DNA from: Onchocerca volvulus
Taxonomy: Eukaryota; Nematoda; Chromadorea; Rhabditida; Onchocercidae
DNA length: 64,000 nucleotides
Assembly: GCA_000499405.2 (NCBI GenBank)
Contig: HG738139.1
Coordinates: forward strand, 10,006,616-10,070,615
Direction of reading: 5' to 3'
Shown one piece after another: positions 1-13,257 of the stretch. Under the pieces are notes generated by a model. That model searched no databases. It was not told the origin of the DNA and was given only the letters and a program-made list of their open reading frames with translations. The stretch's first letter is position 1; each line of letters begins with the position of its first letter. The translations under genes and the position numbers were made by a program.

Positions 1-2425
1 AAAAGTTTAAATAAGAAAAAATTTAAACGAAATAATGCATCATGAAAAATATAAAAATATTGGTGATGGCTCGATTGAATACTATGAAATTTTGCTCTTG
101 TGGCACTAAATTTCATTGAGAACTGAATTTTATCTTCCGACCTCGATATTATTTTTGCTAGATTCAACAAATAAGAAATTCTATTCCTTTTTTTTTAAAG
201 GTTCGCACAGTTCGTATATTACACTCCAAAACTTACTAAACTCCGAATATTTCTCACAATAAATTCATTATTCTAAATTAGTATTATTATTACTATTGCA
301 AACTAAATAAGTAGTTAATTTCGATTTTTTCCAAATTTTTGTCTATTTTTTTAGTTTTTAGTCATAGTGGCATAACTATCAAATGAAAGAAATTAAAAAG
401 TGAAAAATTAGGATAAAAAAAGTTTGTTATTTGAATAACATATGTACACAATGATGAATAGAATGTATATATTCAAGTAATTAAAAGCTGTAATTACCCA
501 AAAATATGATAAAATGATGTGGAAATAATACTACTATGCATTTGGAAAGAATATTATTCCAGCCATGATCATGAAGATAAGTTTCATTTGAAACGAGCAT
601 TCCAAGTAATTCATAAAAAGAAAGAAAAAAATCATTCCCAGCTATCTTACTGTAATGCTTCAATGAAAAGTTGTAGTAAGATAACTGAAAATGATTATAC
701 AATCAAAATAAATGCGCCGACAACTTTATGTACAACAAATAATCTGAATCTAATTATAGCATTTTATGCAGAAATATTTTCGGCAAATATGAACTTTACG
801 AACTTGAAAGTTGCATGGAATCGCATCGCAATAAATTCATTCTTGCTTCATATTCTAAGCTATACTCTTTTCCGTTCGAACAACAATTCGTCTAATAAAT
901 TCAGAATATCTTACTCAAAATGAAACTTATCGCATGCATTAAATACTAAGTTGGTCATTCATGAAGCTCAGAGATAACATAAAATTCAAAAGCTAATGTT
1001 TACCGATGCTTTACTTAAATCAATAGTTCGTATTCAATTAATATTCCAAATTAATTTCAAGATCTATTTCTCTTGGTAACAAATAAAGATGAACATTAAA
1101 AATATGTATAATATTCAACAAAAAATGTCGCTGATAGGTAATTTCCCCTGACTATTAATCGAAGTGCAGAGTTTTTTTTGTTAACTTCCGCTCAATATTT
1201 GCTTGAATATTTAAACCTTAAAAAATTATCATGATAAACAGCGAAAAAAAAATTAACTTAACAGATTTTGATATGAGTTTCTTTGATTTATGTTATTCAA
1301 ATATAATGCATGTCCATATTTCGCATTGCGAATCAATAAATTAATTCCGCAAATTTATCCAAATAGAGAGGAAGGGAAATCATGTTTGCAGGTTGCATTT
1401 TAAATGATAATTTTGTCTAAGATATCACTTTTTCCATATATTTGCTGGGATATTAAGAAAATCAAATCATTTGGATAGTTCTATTGATATCAGAATGTAA
1501 GAATTGTTCAAATAAAATACCCAAAACAAATGAATTCTATTCGAATTAATTAAAAATAATATTTCCATAATTAGGGAATCAACTGTCAAATTTTTCGAAT
1601 TCATAATGCAAATTATTCGATGTTTTATTTTTAAAACAGTTCCTTAAATTCATATTCAATCTTATTTTTCTTATATATTTCTATAAGACCAATAATTTAA
1701 TAACTTAAACTTACATAATTAATTAATATTATTGTGATTAAATAGGTGATAAGTTAAGATTACTGCCCAATTTTCTTCTAATTTTAAAAATTTTTTATTT
1801 TAGTTTCAAGAAATATAAAAGGGCGAATGTTACCGGCAATTTTTGAAGTGCTTTATGAAAGAATCATCCTAAGAAATCAGCGTAATTTCAAAATCAAAAA
1901 TAAAACAATTGTGCCGACGAAATAAATTTAAGAAATAATTTGTCACAATTGACATTTTTTTTCTTTCATATTCATATGTTCAATTTTTCACACGAAATAA
2001 AATGCAGTCAACAACTATCATTTTGAAATTACTTGAAAAATTAGATAAAAAAAAAAAGACTTAAAAATCAATTTTTCATCTTGATCTGCTCAAATTTTAA
2101 GATTGCCGAAAAATTCTAAAAATCATATTAATCTATTGTATTCTACAAAAAAATTTATTTACCTTACTAATATTAGATTAGATTTGAGATCTAAAATCTG
2201 ATCAAAAGATACGAATAAATGAACTACAAATGACAATTACGAATAATTTTAGATGTAGAACAATAACTTTGATTTCTTTCCATTAAACTTGAGATAACTT
2301 TCAAATTTCAATAAAACTATTAAATTTAAGTAACATGTTGTACTTGACATTTTCAGATTAATATCTTATCGATAAAAATAAATTGGCCAATCAATGACTT
2401 ACTGTAAAAGAAGCCAAATAGTCCA
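1..2425. other. Intergenic, no gene seen
   Basis: AT-rich sequence with poly-A and poly-T runs. The longest open frame, 519-923 plus, has no domain-like composition and no usable splice context, and it overlaps an equally open frame on the other strand. I see no exon, RNA gene or transposon here. The stretch just below 2426 should hold the 3' UTR of the minus-strand ligand gene. Confidence 0.6.
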
Positions 2426-5400
2426 TTAAAGTTCTTGATGTCCATATTTATCCACCGGCCACATACATTCACATGAACTTGGCACATTAGGGATCGTATA
2501 TGGATGCCAACTATGCGAGCCAATTCGTCGACGTGAAAAATGCTGATCCTTATAGTTTTGTACGCAGCGTAACATACCATGCACACACGTCTGCAAATTT
2601 ATCATTTCGAATTGCAAATACTTAATTACTCAATATTCAAATAGGACGAATAGTTTATTATATTAGGTATTGAGTTTTATGTTTCAGTCAATCGGAGGAT
2701 CAATGATCAAAAAGCATAAGTACATAAAAAACAAAAGCTAAAATGTCTCTCTAAAATAAACGGAAAAATCAATCTACCTAAATCTGTGGAATTATTCTTT
2801 TCAAGCTGTTTGAATTTTGTATTAAACACATCGAAATTTTTAAATTCTAGTTTTTAATTTTGAAATCTATAAATTTTGCATTTTTCTGTTGGATTTTTCA
2901 ATAAGGGAAAAAATTTTTTATTGAATTAGCTCTAAATTCCATCACGTGTTAACGATATTTTTGAGTTTTTAAATTTTTTTGAGTTTTAAAAAAAAATAAA
3001 AAATTTGTCTTTCTAATTAAAAAATGAAATTAAATTCAATAAATAATTAGGTAAAGAAGTCTCGAAAATTAGGTAAAAAGATTTTAAAATTTTTGAAAAT
3101 TCATTAATTGAAAAAGGAAGTTGCTTTTAATTTTTCACAGTCTGTTATTGCAAAAAGAATACATTTTACTTTAGATTATATGCACTTTTGCCTTATAAGG
3201 AAAATTTTAAGATCAAAATTCTTGAAAGAAATAAGTTTGACATATAAAATTCAAATTATCAGACAACTGAATTGTCGAATGATAAAAAATCTTAAAATTT
3301 CATGCTAATGATTCATCCTTCATGTCTGATGTGCAATAATAATAAATTTGAGCAATCAGACTGATTAAATTTAACATTTTCTATTCAGTTAGTCACCTCA
3401 GTAACAATGAACAAGTACTTTAGATTGAAATGATTATCAATCAGATTGGAAAAATTTACAAAAATAATCATACATTTTTGGAATTCGCAAAATTTTCTCA
3501 ACAAAAAATGATATTTTAAACATTCGAAAATGATATTTAAAGTTATTTCAAAAGAAATAAATCGAAAAAGTTTAATGTGACAAATTAAACAAACTTAAGA
3601 TCAATTACATTTGAAGATAGACAAAGAACACGAACAGATTCTGCAAATAGTAGATTTCACATTGAAACAAATGATCCGGCTTAAACCAGGTATTAATGGC
3701 TTACACATTTCAGGTTTGGAACTAAAAATCATTGCGAAACAATCAGGTTTATCAGGAAAGGTCAAGTTTAAAATTAAAAGTCATCGTAAAACTGGCAAAA
3801 GATCCCGCATATCAGTTTTCATTTGATACAAATTTTCATAAAATTTTTTCAGATTTTAGCAAATTGAAAAATCTTTTTTTCCATTTGCTAATTTCATCAA
3901 TAAATAACTCATATTTTTGTTAAAACTTATATTTGATTCACAATCACAACTTCAGGGACTAAATTGCTAAAAAGCAACCTTCTATTTAATTTGCTGAAAT
4001 TGCTTCCAAACATACATTAAAAGCATGCAAGTCCTACTTTCAATTTCGATTTAATGAAAAAAAAAAAAAACTTTTTGGCTCTCATAGGAATATTTTTTAT
4101 AATTGCATCATCTTTACTTCTTCCACAATTCAATGATAGATGCAATTGATATGCAAATTTCATTAATAAAACTTTTTGTTTAAACTTATGTTTGATTTAT
4201 AAGAATTGATTCGCTATTTAAATAGTATTTCATTCCTCCAAGCTGGACAATATTTTAGAATATTTCATTTGCGAAATATTTTCAAATGTTATACTTGCTT
4301 GATTTTCATGAAATTATTTATCAATTTTTGAAAAATTCGAAATATGATTACTTGTCGCCTGATAGGCATGCGTCCTTGCTGTTGTTCGTAATCAGCAATA
4401 CTTTTGCAGCGTATTTCGACAAAAAACGGTGGATCATATTCTTCAGTTGGAGTATTCATATGGACAGTATTACGGTCACTTTCACATAATGGCTCGTTCT
4501 TCTCCCGTTTTGATTTGAGATCCTAAAAAAATGGGAAAGAATACCGTAGAATTTTCCCATACAATTTACAAACTTTTACAGATATTTATTCATGTATGTA
4601 ATCAATAACGCTAATAAAAAAAGTATGTATTTTAACCTCAAAATATCTGCAATTTTTGCAATAAATCAAAGTTTTTTCTACAAACATTCGCTAGAATATT
4701 TTTAACTTCTTTTAGAAATTTTTTAAATCACAAATATTTAGATTTTTTTTTATTTTCTGACTTCAATCGAAATTATTATACGATTCTAAAAACTAGATAG
4801 GAAAAGCTCTGAGAATTCTTTTATGTGCATATCGAAAATACCAACTTCCTATTCTGATATTAAACTTTCAAGTTATAATCATTTGAAACATAAATTTTAA
4901 CCAGTTTGTTTATAAAATATGTAATAATCGATTTGACAGTGAAGATGTGTGCAAAAAAGCTGGTAAATAAGGAAATTAGAAAAAAAATTAGATCATGTAT
5001 AGTAAACTTGATGATAGTTATCTGCTTATTAGAAGTGATGATTTTTATTTGTGTTCAGTTCAGTGAAAGAATGTGATTGAATTCTTAGGGTTCTTTAACA
5101 AAAGTACTTTTTTTTTTCTTCATTTTTTGAATGAACTATGCTCAAAAATGAAATTTAATTTAATTGCAAACTTAAGAATTTTCGGAATTTGAATTGGTAA
5201 TGACGAAAGCATTTTTTCAGTGCATAAAATTGTTCTTTTTTGATCACTGATTTTTTTTCTTTCTGAAACCGCAAAATATATACAATGGCTTGTTTTTTGA
5301 TTGAAATGAAATTTTCAAGACAACGATTCTTTTATAACTTTTTCTTTCCAGTTAACATAGTTCTTCTGCAAAGAGATGAACACTCAATGATGTCATTTAC

Positions 5401-6753
5401 CGTCCTCCATTGAATTCTCAAAAAAAAAAAAAAAAAAACAGGGGAATTTCCTTCATGAAAGAAAAGGAATGTGAGAATTCTTCGGTGTTTTCTTTAAGAA
5501 AGTTAGAGAATCATCCAAACTTCCGGTTGATATGCTTATCATTTATGATATTAATATTTTCATAAATAGAGAAAATGCTAACAGTAGCAAAGCAAATATC
5601 GCTGACACGTACAAAAGATGAAAGAAATTTTTTTTTGACTGGGAAATTTTGCCTTTCCCTTTTTTATTTTTTTATTTTTTTCGAGAAGTAATATGAAAAT
5701 GAAAAATTTCATTTGTTATTGTTGAATTTGAAAAAATTTCTGAGCTAGTTGCAATAACAAAACATTGAAATAGCAAAAAAGTTGATAGCAATTTTCTGAA
5801 ATATAGTAAAATTTAAAAACATTCAAAAAACACGAGTTTTTCTCGTCTAAAAAATAATTAAACCACTCATTTTGTTACTTTGATAATTAATATCAGTTCT
5901 TCCACCGTTTCAATCATTTTTAAAATGCTGTCATTTAAAATCATATCAAAACAGTTATTCTTCGGCATATTTGATACACTGATCAAAAAGATTCTTACTC
6001 TGTGATGAGCTTTCAATTTATTCCTCATTACACCATTGTTATTGTTGTTATTATTGATGATATTCAGCGGTCTTCGGAAATTATCAAAGAATTTGTCGTC
6101 CATGCTACTGCTCTCGGAATGATGCATCTGAAGCAGTTGCTTCTGTTTTTGCTGTAACATCTGTTTGTATCGTCGTCGCTGCCGCTCTGAATGTCGCAAG
6201 CGATTGTACGCAGAAAGTCCTGAATTTTTATGAAATTTTAGTCATATTGCGGAAAATAAATGACTCTTTCTTTCATCACTCATTTAATTGCAATTAAGAG
6301 AGTTAAAAATCAAAGTTCATTAATATCATTGAACGAACTACAGCTGAAATCAAAATTGAAGAATGATTTGGAATATGCCATCTGACCGGCTATTGTCTCG
6401 ATATGATGACGACAAGGGTGCGTTTAATAATGAGTTGACCATTTTAATCACTTTTATCACTTGGATTGCTATTCGAGACTCATTTCTCATCGGATCATCC
6501 TCCAACTTTCTAATCAAAAATGCGAAATTGATTTATTTCTCTTAAATCAGTCGAGAATGATAACATACATACCATTATAATCATGCGAAGTACTTGCTTT
6601 CTGTTCATCGTTGATAATAACAGGTAATATCTTAATATTGGTGGCAATAGTGGTACCAGTATTACTATCAGTATTATATGAGATGCAATACTGATTATCG
6701 ATAATAACAAGAAGCGAAGTCATTATCGCTGCTAGCCAGGTGCCAGTTTGCAT
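2426..6753 (-). CDS. Secreted cystine-knot ligand, Trunk/PTTH/Spaetzle-like
   Basis: Four exons in transcript order: 6753-6573, 6219-5999, 4522-4352 and 2590-2426. All introns are GT-AG, the phases (1, 0, 0) agree, and the total is 738 nt for 245 aa. The first ~20 residues are a hydrophobic signal peptide. Residues 62-134 form a basic, Gln- and Asn-rich pro-region (RQRRRY, a run of seven Asn). A KSKR-E motif at about 137-141 looks like a furin site just before the knot. The C-terminal ~100 residues carry six cysteines at 147, 173, 193, 200, 231 and 233, the last two as C-x-C. The pattern of a proline plus FVEIRC, then TC and RC, then a Trp and SSCEC resembles insect Trunk/PTTH most and Spaetzle second; both are extracellular ligands. 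The family call is by eye, the gene structure is firm. A nearly 20-kb gene-free stretch lies upstream. Confidence 0.8.
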
Positions 6754-6946
6754 AAATGTACGTGATGGAGGACATATATCTCAGAGTTTGTCGCTTTGTT
6801 TTTGTAAATTTCTAAGTTTTTCAAATTTCAATAAACAATTTGATATTTTCTATTTTCCCTCTCTTTTATTTGTCTCTTTTTTTTATTAGATTCTCTCACT
6901 TGATCACCACTGAATCTGATGAAATCAGTGGCACAACATATATGAT

Positions 6947-6949
<3 letters not shown>

Positions 6950-6977
<28 letters not shown>
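6950..6977. repeat. Poly-T tract, 28 nt
   Basis: Uninterrupted T run upstream of the ligand gene; it is the core of apparent Phe- or Lys-rich open frames on both strands, which are therefore not genes. Confidence 0.9.
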
Positions 6978-6981
<4 letters not shown>

Positions 6982-9900
6982 AAGGAGAAAATATTTTGAA
7001 GCGTACTCTGAAGTCGACAGTATAAGCAATTACTGTAACACAGATACAGCCTGAAATTATAATTTTTTAGACATTTTTCGGAATGTTTCAAAAAAACGAA
7101 GGATGAGAGAAATAGATGGGTCGAGGAAACGATAGGATGAATAACATTATTTTGTTAAATAAAAAAATGCAAATATAGAAATGAGCACTGATTTGCACAT
7201 TACAAGAGAAGATGTGAGCAGAAAAAATAGAAGTGAAAAACATGTCAGTTCATTAGAGCCTGAATTATTAAAGTTCTGCTGGAATTTATTGAGGATTTTG
7301 AAATAAGCAATATTTTAAGGTATATTAATCAATTAAACAACTATTTCAAGTAATTATGTCTAATATCAATTGATATTTATGCTTCTAAGAATTCCTTATC
7401 TTGATATCGAAGCAGAGATTTAATCAAAGGCTTATTTGATCGAGCAAATTTTGTTGCATTATCGATGTCATGATAAAGGATGAAAGCATTAGATTAAAAA
7501 ACAAATGACTGATTACAGAAAGAAGAAATGATCACTGATAAAAGCAGTAGAAAAATAAACGCTTCTCTAATAGAGAGAGTAAATGGAATAGAGAAATAAT
7601 TCAAAATTTCACGGAAGACCACCTGTCAATTCAGTAATCATCATATAATCCAATGATGAGATGCTCATTAAAATTGTTGTAATAAATGAAATAACTGAAG
7701 AGAAGAGAAACATCTTTGAAAGTGCTAGAACAGTTTGAAGAAATATGACAAAAATTCTCAATTTTTTTTTAATAAAATTGAGAGTTTTACATCACTTGTC
7801 ACTCTCTCAACATTGATCATATTTAGATGAAAAAGTGAAATTCGTTGGACTAGCGTATTGCCTTTCTCGTCGTTTTATGTCAGCAACACCGAATGCTGTT
7901 AATGAGAAGAAAAACGACTGTTCAACAGTTGGCTATACAGAAAGATACAGATGAAGTTGGCGATTCAGAATCTAAAATAGATGAGGAAAGAAATTAGTCG
8001 TGTCAAGTCTTGTCAGAAAATTATTCGACATTTTAAGTCTAATTTTAGGTTCTTAAAAGGCATAATATGGGAGCTAGAATGTTTATCCTGTTTTCCAGCA
8101 CAATTCCTCGTTAAAGATTAAAAGCTTTCTAAAATAATTACAAACTGGAGTATTTAGCAATAAGATCGAATATAAAAAAGAACTCAAAAACCTGCGAACA
8201 TTTTTTACATATGATAAGAGAAAGTATGCATGATGTAAAATGATTGAAAATAATTTATGAGCTTTCTCGATCACTTAAAGATGAAATCAAATGAATCGCG
8301 AATGCTAGCGAACAAGATGTCCCATCAAAAACATGTTTGAAAAGTGAAATATTCAGAATCATTTTTCAAAAGATTGCAGAGCTAAGGTTGGAAGTCAGTT
8401 TTTTCCTTTTTTAGTTATTTTCAGGTTGTCAGTTTAGGTCAACAAAGTGATCAATTTCGGATTCACTTCAAGAAGAAATGATGCCTTCAATCCATGAACA
8501 TGAGCCTTTTTCATTACAGAAATTACTGCCTTTGTATTGTTTAAAATATGAAAAAGAACTATAATACAAATAGCACTTGTTTATGCTAATATGCTTTTTT
8601 GAAATAATTCTCGGAAAATTTTTGTCTTTAATAAAAATAAAAAAAAAAAAATGAAAAAAACTGAAAAACTGAAAAAAAAATCATTTCTTCTTCTGATAGA
8701 AATGGTCTGTTAAATTAACATAAAGAAATCTGAAATAATTCATATTTCAACTAATATTCAGCTTAATTGAAACTTTGCAAAGTTTCTATAGGTCCATGGA
8801 AACCTTATAAAATATTATAAAACACTGTTTAATGTTAAAAGATAGAATATGATTTTGAGTTTGCATAATTGTTCGTTTTCAAAAACTTCAGACAAAAAAA
8901 CTACAGAGTTTAACCAATTTGTCCTGATCTTTAATACAGAACAGTATGATAAATACTACAAGACCTGATTGAAATGTGAATAACGATCGGTGATAAAAAT
9001 AATGATTGTGATGACAGCGGAAACACTGCAATGGTGATATGATAAAAAAAGTGATAGACAGCAGTTGCAGTGATAGTTAAGGTGGTCAGATAGTGACGAT
9101 GATTCCAATGATAATGAGGATAATTATAAGTGGCAATCATTAAGATTAATATTAGGCCATTCAGTGATGTGGAAACGATAGAGATGACAATAGATGATGT
9201 CACTAAGAAATGCGTATTTTTTACTACAAATTTCGTGAAAAATTGATTCTTCAAAATGACATCGAAGTTTTCGACATTTGAAATTAAGGTATAAATGACA
9301 ACAATAATAATAAAAGAAATGTTGATCAGTCCGAAAATTTCAGATCTCCAAGTTTGTAGAAAAACAAATTCAACTGATTAATTTAATTTCACGAAAAGAT
9401 AAAAGTTAGAGTAAGACTGTTCATACTACTTGAATATTAAGAGTAAATAATCTTCTTATCATTACAAACAAGTAAATTTAAATGTGACAATAGCGGCGAA
9501 ACGAATGAAAGTATTGTCTATTCAAATGATTCGTTTCTTATGCTATTATTTTTAATTTTAAAATCTTTTCCTATTTCTTAATAGGCCAATCAGATGGAAG
9601 AATTGAAAGTATTATTTATCTATTTTCGGTACAATAAGATGTAACAATTAATAATAGTAATGCCGAATTGTTAAAAGAATTCAAAAAATTCTAATACCGA
9701 CAGTAGAAGTTAATATTTAGAATTCTGTTATCAAATTCGAGTTATCATTAGAATTGAAAAAACTGAAAAATCAATCCGCGAGTTTTTTTTAAAATTTTGA
9801 TTTCATTAGAAATCTAACATTCCACTGTTTCTAATTTATTTTAAAAAAGAGTTTTTACAAAATCTAAATATTGACTTTTAAATCAAATCATTGTAATTGA

Positions 9901-10025
9901 AACGATAAAAACGCATTTGTATTGCACCATGTATTGCTTGCACGATCTACATGGAAAAAACTTGCCTGGAAGATTGCATTACGGATAATTTTTATATTTT
10001 GAAGAGATAAGAGAATATTTGAGCA

Positions 10026-10091
10026 TTCAGAATCGTTCAGCAATCATTTCGACGTAGAAAAATGCCGGAATGATTGCTGAACGATTCTGAA
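10026..10091. repeat. Perfect 23-bp inverted repeat (hairpin)
   Basis: Arm 10026-10048 is the exact reverse complement of 10069-10091, with a 20-nt spacer (10049-10068). A transcript from either strand would fold into a 23-bp perfect stem. It stands alone in non-coding DNA. Confidence 0.85.
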
Positions 10092-11243
10092 ATGATCACA
10101 AGATGATCGTCGTAAAGTGGGAGTGAAATGGATGAAGAAAGGATTGATGGAGGTTTCAGGAAGGAAGTGTTAGCAGCATTCTTGATGGAAATGGTTGAAC
10201 AATAATAATTCGAACATAACCAAATGATTCAGGCTGTTCGAAAAACGTTAACTATCTGACTGAGCTCTCTGAATAGTATCATAGTATCTCAACCATCAAA
10301 CTGCTAAAGTTATGGAAAAAGTTTCGAAGAAATTACACAAAGAAATTAATTATCAGCAAGCAAATTGGTGACAGCATCGCTTCTATTTCCCATGCAATTC
10401 CACAATCGTCTTGCAGCAACAATGCAAGACATGCGATTTGCATGATATCATATATGAAATGAAGAAATTTATCAAAATATTTTACTAACAACACTGATAG
10501 CACTAAAATAATTTGGTTTGCATATAATAATAATTTAATAGGCTAATGGTTTAGGCTGATTTTTGCTAATTTTATAATAATAATATTACATTTAATCAAG
10601 TACCAGTTATATGACATCATATGAATGGGTGCATTCCGTTTTTGAAATATGCATAAAATATGACTGGAGAATGATAAACTACAGTAACTTCTATCTGAAA
10701 TGAACAATAGCAATATTCTTTTCAATCTTTGTCGCATTATCACAGGAAATAATTTGGAGGAAAAGTTCATAACAATAAATTTTGGTCAATAAAGATCATT
10801 TTTAGATGACATATTCCCCAAACTCATCTTTGTGCAATTTTATCGAAGACAGAACAGGTCAAATACCAACCACAGTTCATCTGATACTTCCAAGAATTAG
10901 ATTCAGTTTCTAATCTGGGATCATCAATAATTATTTTTCTCTACCTCAAAGCTTTTTGAAAAATAGGTCCAAGTTGAAAAAAGAAGCAGAAACAGTTCGG
11001 TTTATTTCTTTGAGAGAAAAAAAAGTATTGAGTGCTTACAAAATGGGCAGTCTCTTCCACGTTCTTATTGAAATTTGTGATCTATTTAAATTACATTTCA
11101 ACAGAATAAAAGCGGTTATCGTGATGAATAAAACTATGCGGAGATATTGAACTGAACGAGACGAAGTAATTCGGTATTTAGGGGAAGGACAAACAAAATT
11201 GTATGTCTAAAACGTTTTGAGAGGATGGCGCGATAGAAGAAAG

Positions 11244-11267
11244 GAAGAAGAAGAAGAAGAAGAAGAA
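11244..11267. repeat. GAA trinucleotide microsatellite
   Basis: Eight consecutive GAA units in purine-rich surroundings. Confidence 0.9.
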
Positions 11268-13003
11268 AGTCGCATGATTTCGTCTAAGGAAACAAAATAT
11301 TTAGCATATTGCAAATCGTAAATCAACTAATGACATTTATTGGTTGGCTTTTGAAAATTGGGAGGTGAGGTACTACGACATGGAAGGAAGAAATGAAACG
11401 AGAAACATTCTTTGACAAACACCCAACACTCCGAGACATTTGGATTTGAAAGAGACTTTTGAAAAGAAGCAAAAAGGGTTGAAAGGAGATTTGCGCATGT
11501 CTTGCGAAGTAAGAATTGATGGATAAACAGAAGCAGGAAGCAAAAAGTTGTAAACAGAGTAAGTATTGGAACCGATAAATCTTCAACATCTATCAGATAA
11601 CATTTAACTTTCTTCATGGCATATTTTTATTCTTGACAGTTTTTCAATATCTTTCATATTGACAAATTTGTCTCAATTTCTCAGTTGGGTTTTCAAAAAG
11701 CTTAAAATTCGGCCAATCTTACAAAACAGTGTTTTTCGGCGAGATACAAAAATAAAGGCAAGAATACAACATATTTTTCTCAGAGAATATAATAGGAATA
11801 GATATGCAATCATTTACAAAGATTCAGCAAGATTTTTGGAATTAAATATCCAGGAATAAACTGAAAAGAGAGAGAGAGGGAGAAAGAAAGAAAGAGAGAG
11901 AGAAAAAAATGTGGTAAAACTTTCCTACTATGCGTATCTTTTACAGATATAAACTTATACCACAATAACACCATGATATTCTTGTTGAAAGAATTTTCAT
12001 TTCAATTAAAAACTAACTTTAGTTACAAGTTTGATAAATGATGACGACATGTAAACAAGAATTAAAAAATTTTCAAAAAATAGGCTGGGAAAAAATTGTA
12101 TTTCAAAAGTTGTCATAATTCTAAAGCACATAAATTAACAAGAAATAAATAATTAAATTGCCCTTCTTCAATCAGAAAATTCAATTTTGATTCAACATCA
12201 ATCGTAACTGTAATAGATAATAAAAATATATCACATTTTTTTTCGTTCTTCGTTCAATTTTCGATGAATTTTGCTCGCCAGAGTAATGATTGAAAGTAAT
12301 GACTGAAAAAGTGAAAAAATGAAAAAAAAAAAGAAAAAAAACTGACGACATTTTTTACGAAAAAATTTTATTTGTTTTGTCACTTAAGAAATTATTTATA
12401 TCAATCAATGCCCAATATTTTTAGATTTAATTTGATTTATCATTGAATATAAGAAAAATTCTAGTTCGGAATAATTAACTAATGGAAATACTTGCTGACA
12501 AAGACAACTAATGATAAAATTGACTTTAAAAGTTGTCTGAGAAGTTGTACGATGAAGAGTGGTAGGAAGAATCTGAAAAGCTAACTTCTGATTCTCCCGC
12601 TACTTATAAATGTATTCTTTGGAATATCGCTTCTGCATTAATTCTCTACGCCTATTTTTCATCACTTATTTATTCATAATGCGTACGTACATAAGGAGAC
12701 AACCAATTTGTTCACACCTGTTTCCTTTTGATATAATTAAATCATCATAAAATTGAAAAATGTTCAATGAAGACAAATTTATCGCCATTTTACTGAAACC
12801 CAACATGCAACGGAACAGTTTACGGATGCACGATCTTGAGCAAACGAGCAAGATATTGTGCAGATCTTTGGAGATAACGTAGATGATTGTTGATACTTAC
12901 TTCGAACAGAACAGGAAATCTTGTAAAAGGCTGGTTTGAAGAAATTGAAGAAAACGAAGGAGAAGAAGGCGAAGAAACAAGTTCGAATTAGGATTTAATG
13001 GAA

Positions 13004-13059
13004 TATAAACGCATTTTTGGATTTCAATATATTATAAACGCATTTTTGGATTTCAATAT
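13004..13059. repeat. Tandem duplication of a 27-bp unit
   Basis: Two identical 27-bp copies (13004-13030 and 13033-13059) containing AACGCATTTTTGGATTTC, separated by 2 nt. Confidence 0.9.
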
Positions 13060-13200
13060 CTCATATTGTTTCTAAATTATATTTTCCATCCATCAAATTC
13101 GCTGTCATTAATATTATTGATAATCGCGGTCATTATCCTTATTATCACTATTATTAGTATCATTCGAATCCTTTTAATACTAACATCTTTTATTGTTGTC

Positions 13201-13209
13201 ATCATCATT

Positions 13210-13256
<47 letters not shown>

Positions 13257-13257
13257 T
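13201..13257. repeat. ATC/GAT microsatellite
   Basis: About 19 near-perfect ATC units. It produces poly-Ile or poly-Asp open frames on the two strands, which are artefacts of the repeat. Confidence 0.95.

Noticed and set aside
519..923. 134-codon open frame near the window start
   Set aside because: Low-complexity composition, an overlapping opposite-strand frame, no domain and no sign of neighbouring exons.
8931..9254. 107-codon hydrophobic minus-strand frame
   Set aside because: Ile/Thr/His-rich translation of GAT/GTG-rich non-coding sequence; no recognisable family and no partner exons.
11323..11617. Two overlapping minus-strand frames of 88-96 codons
   Set aside because: Reverse translation of purine-rich plus-strand DNA; no motif, no conserved splice signals.
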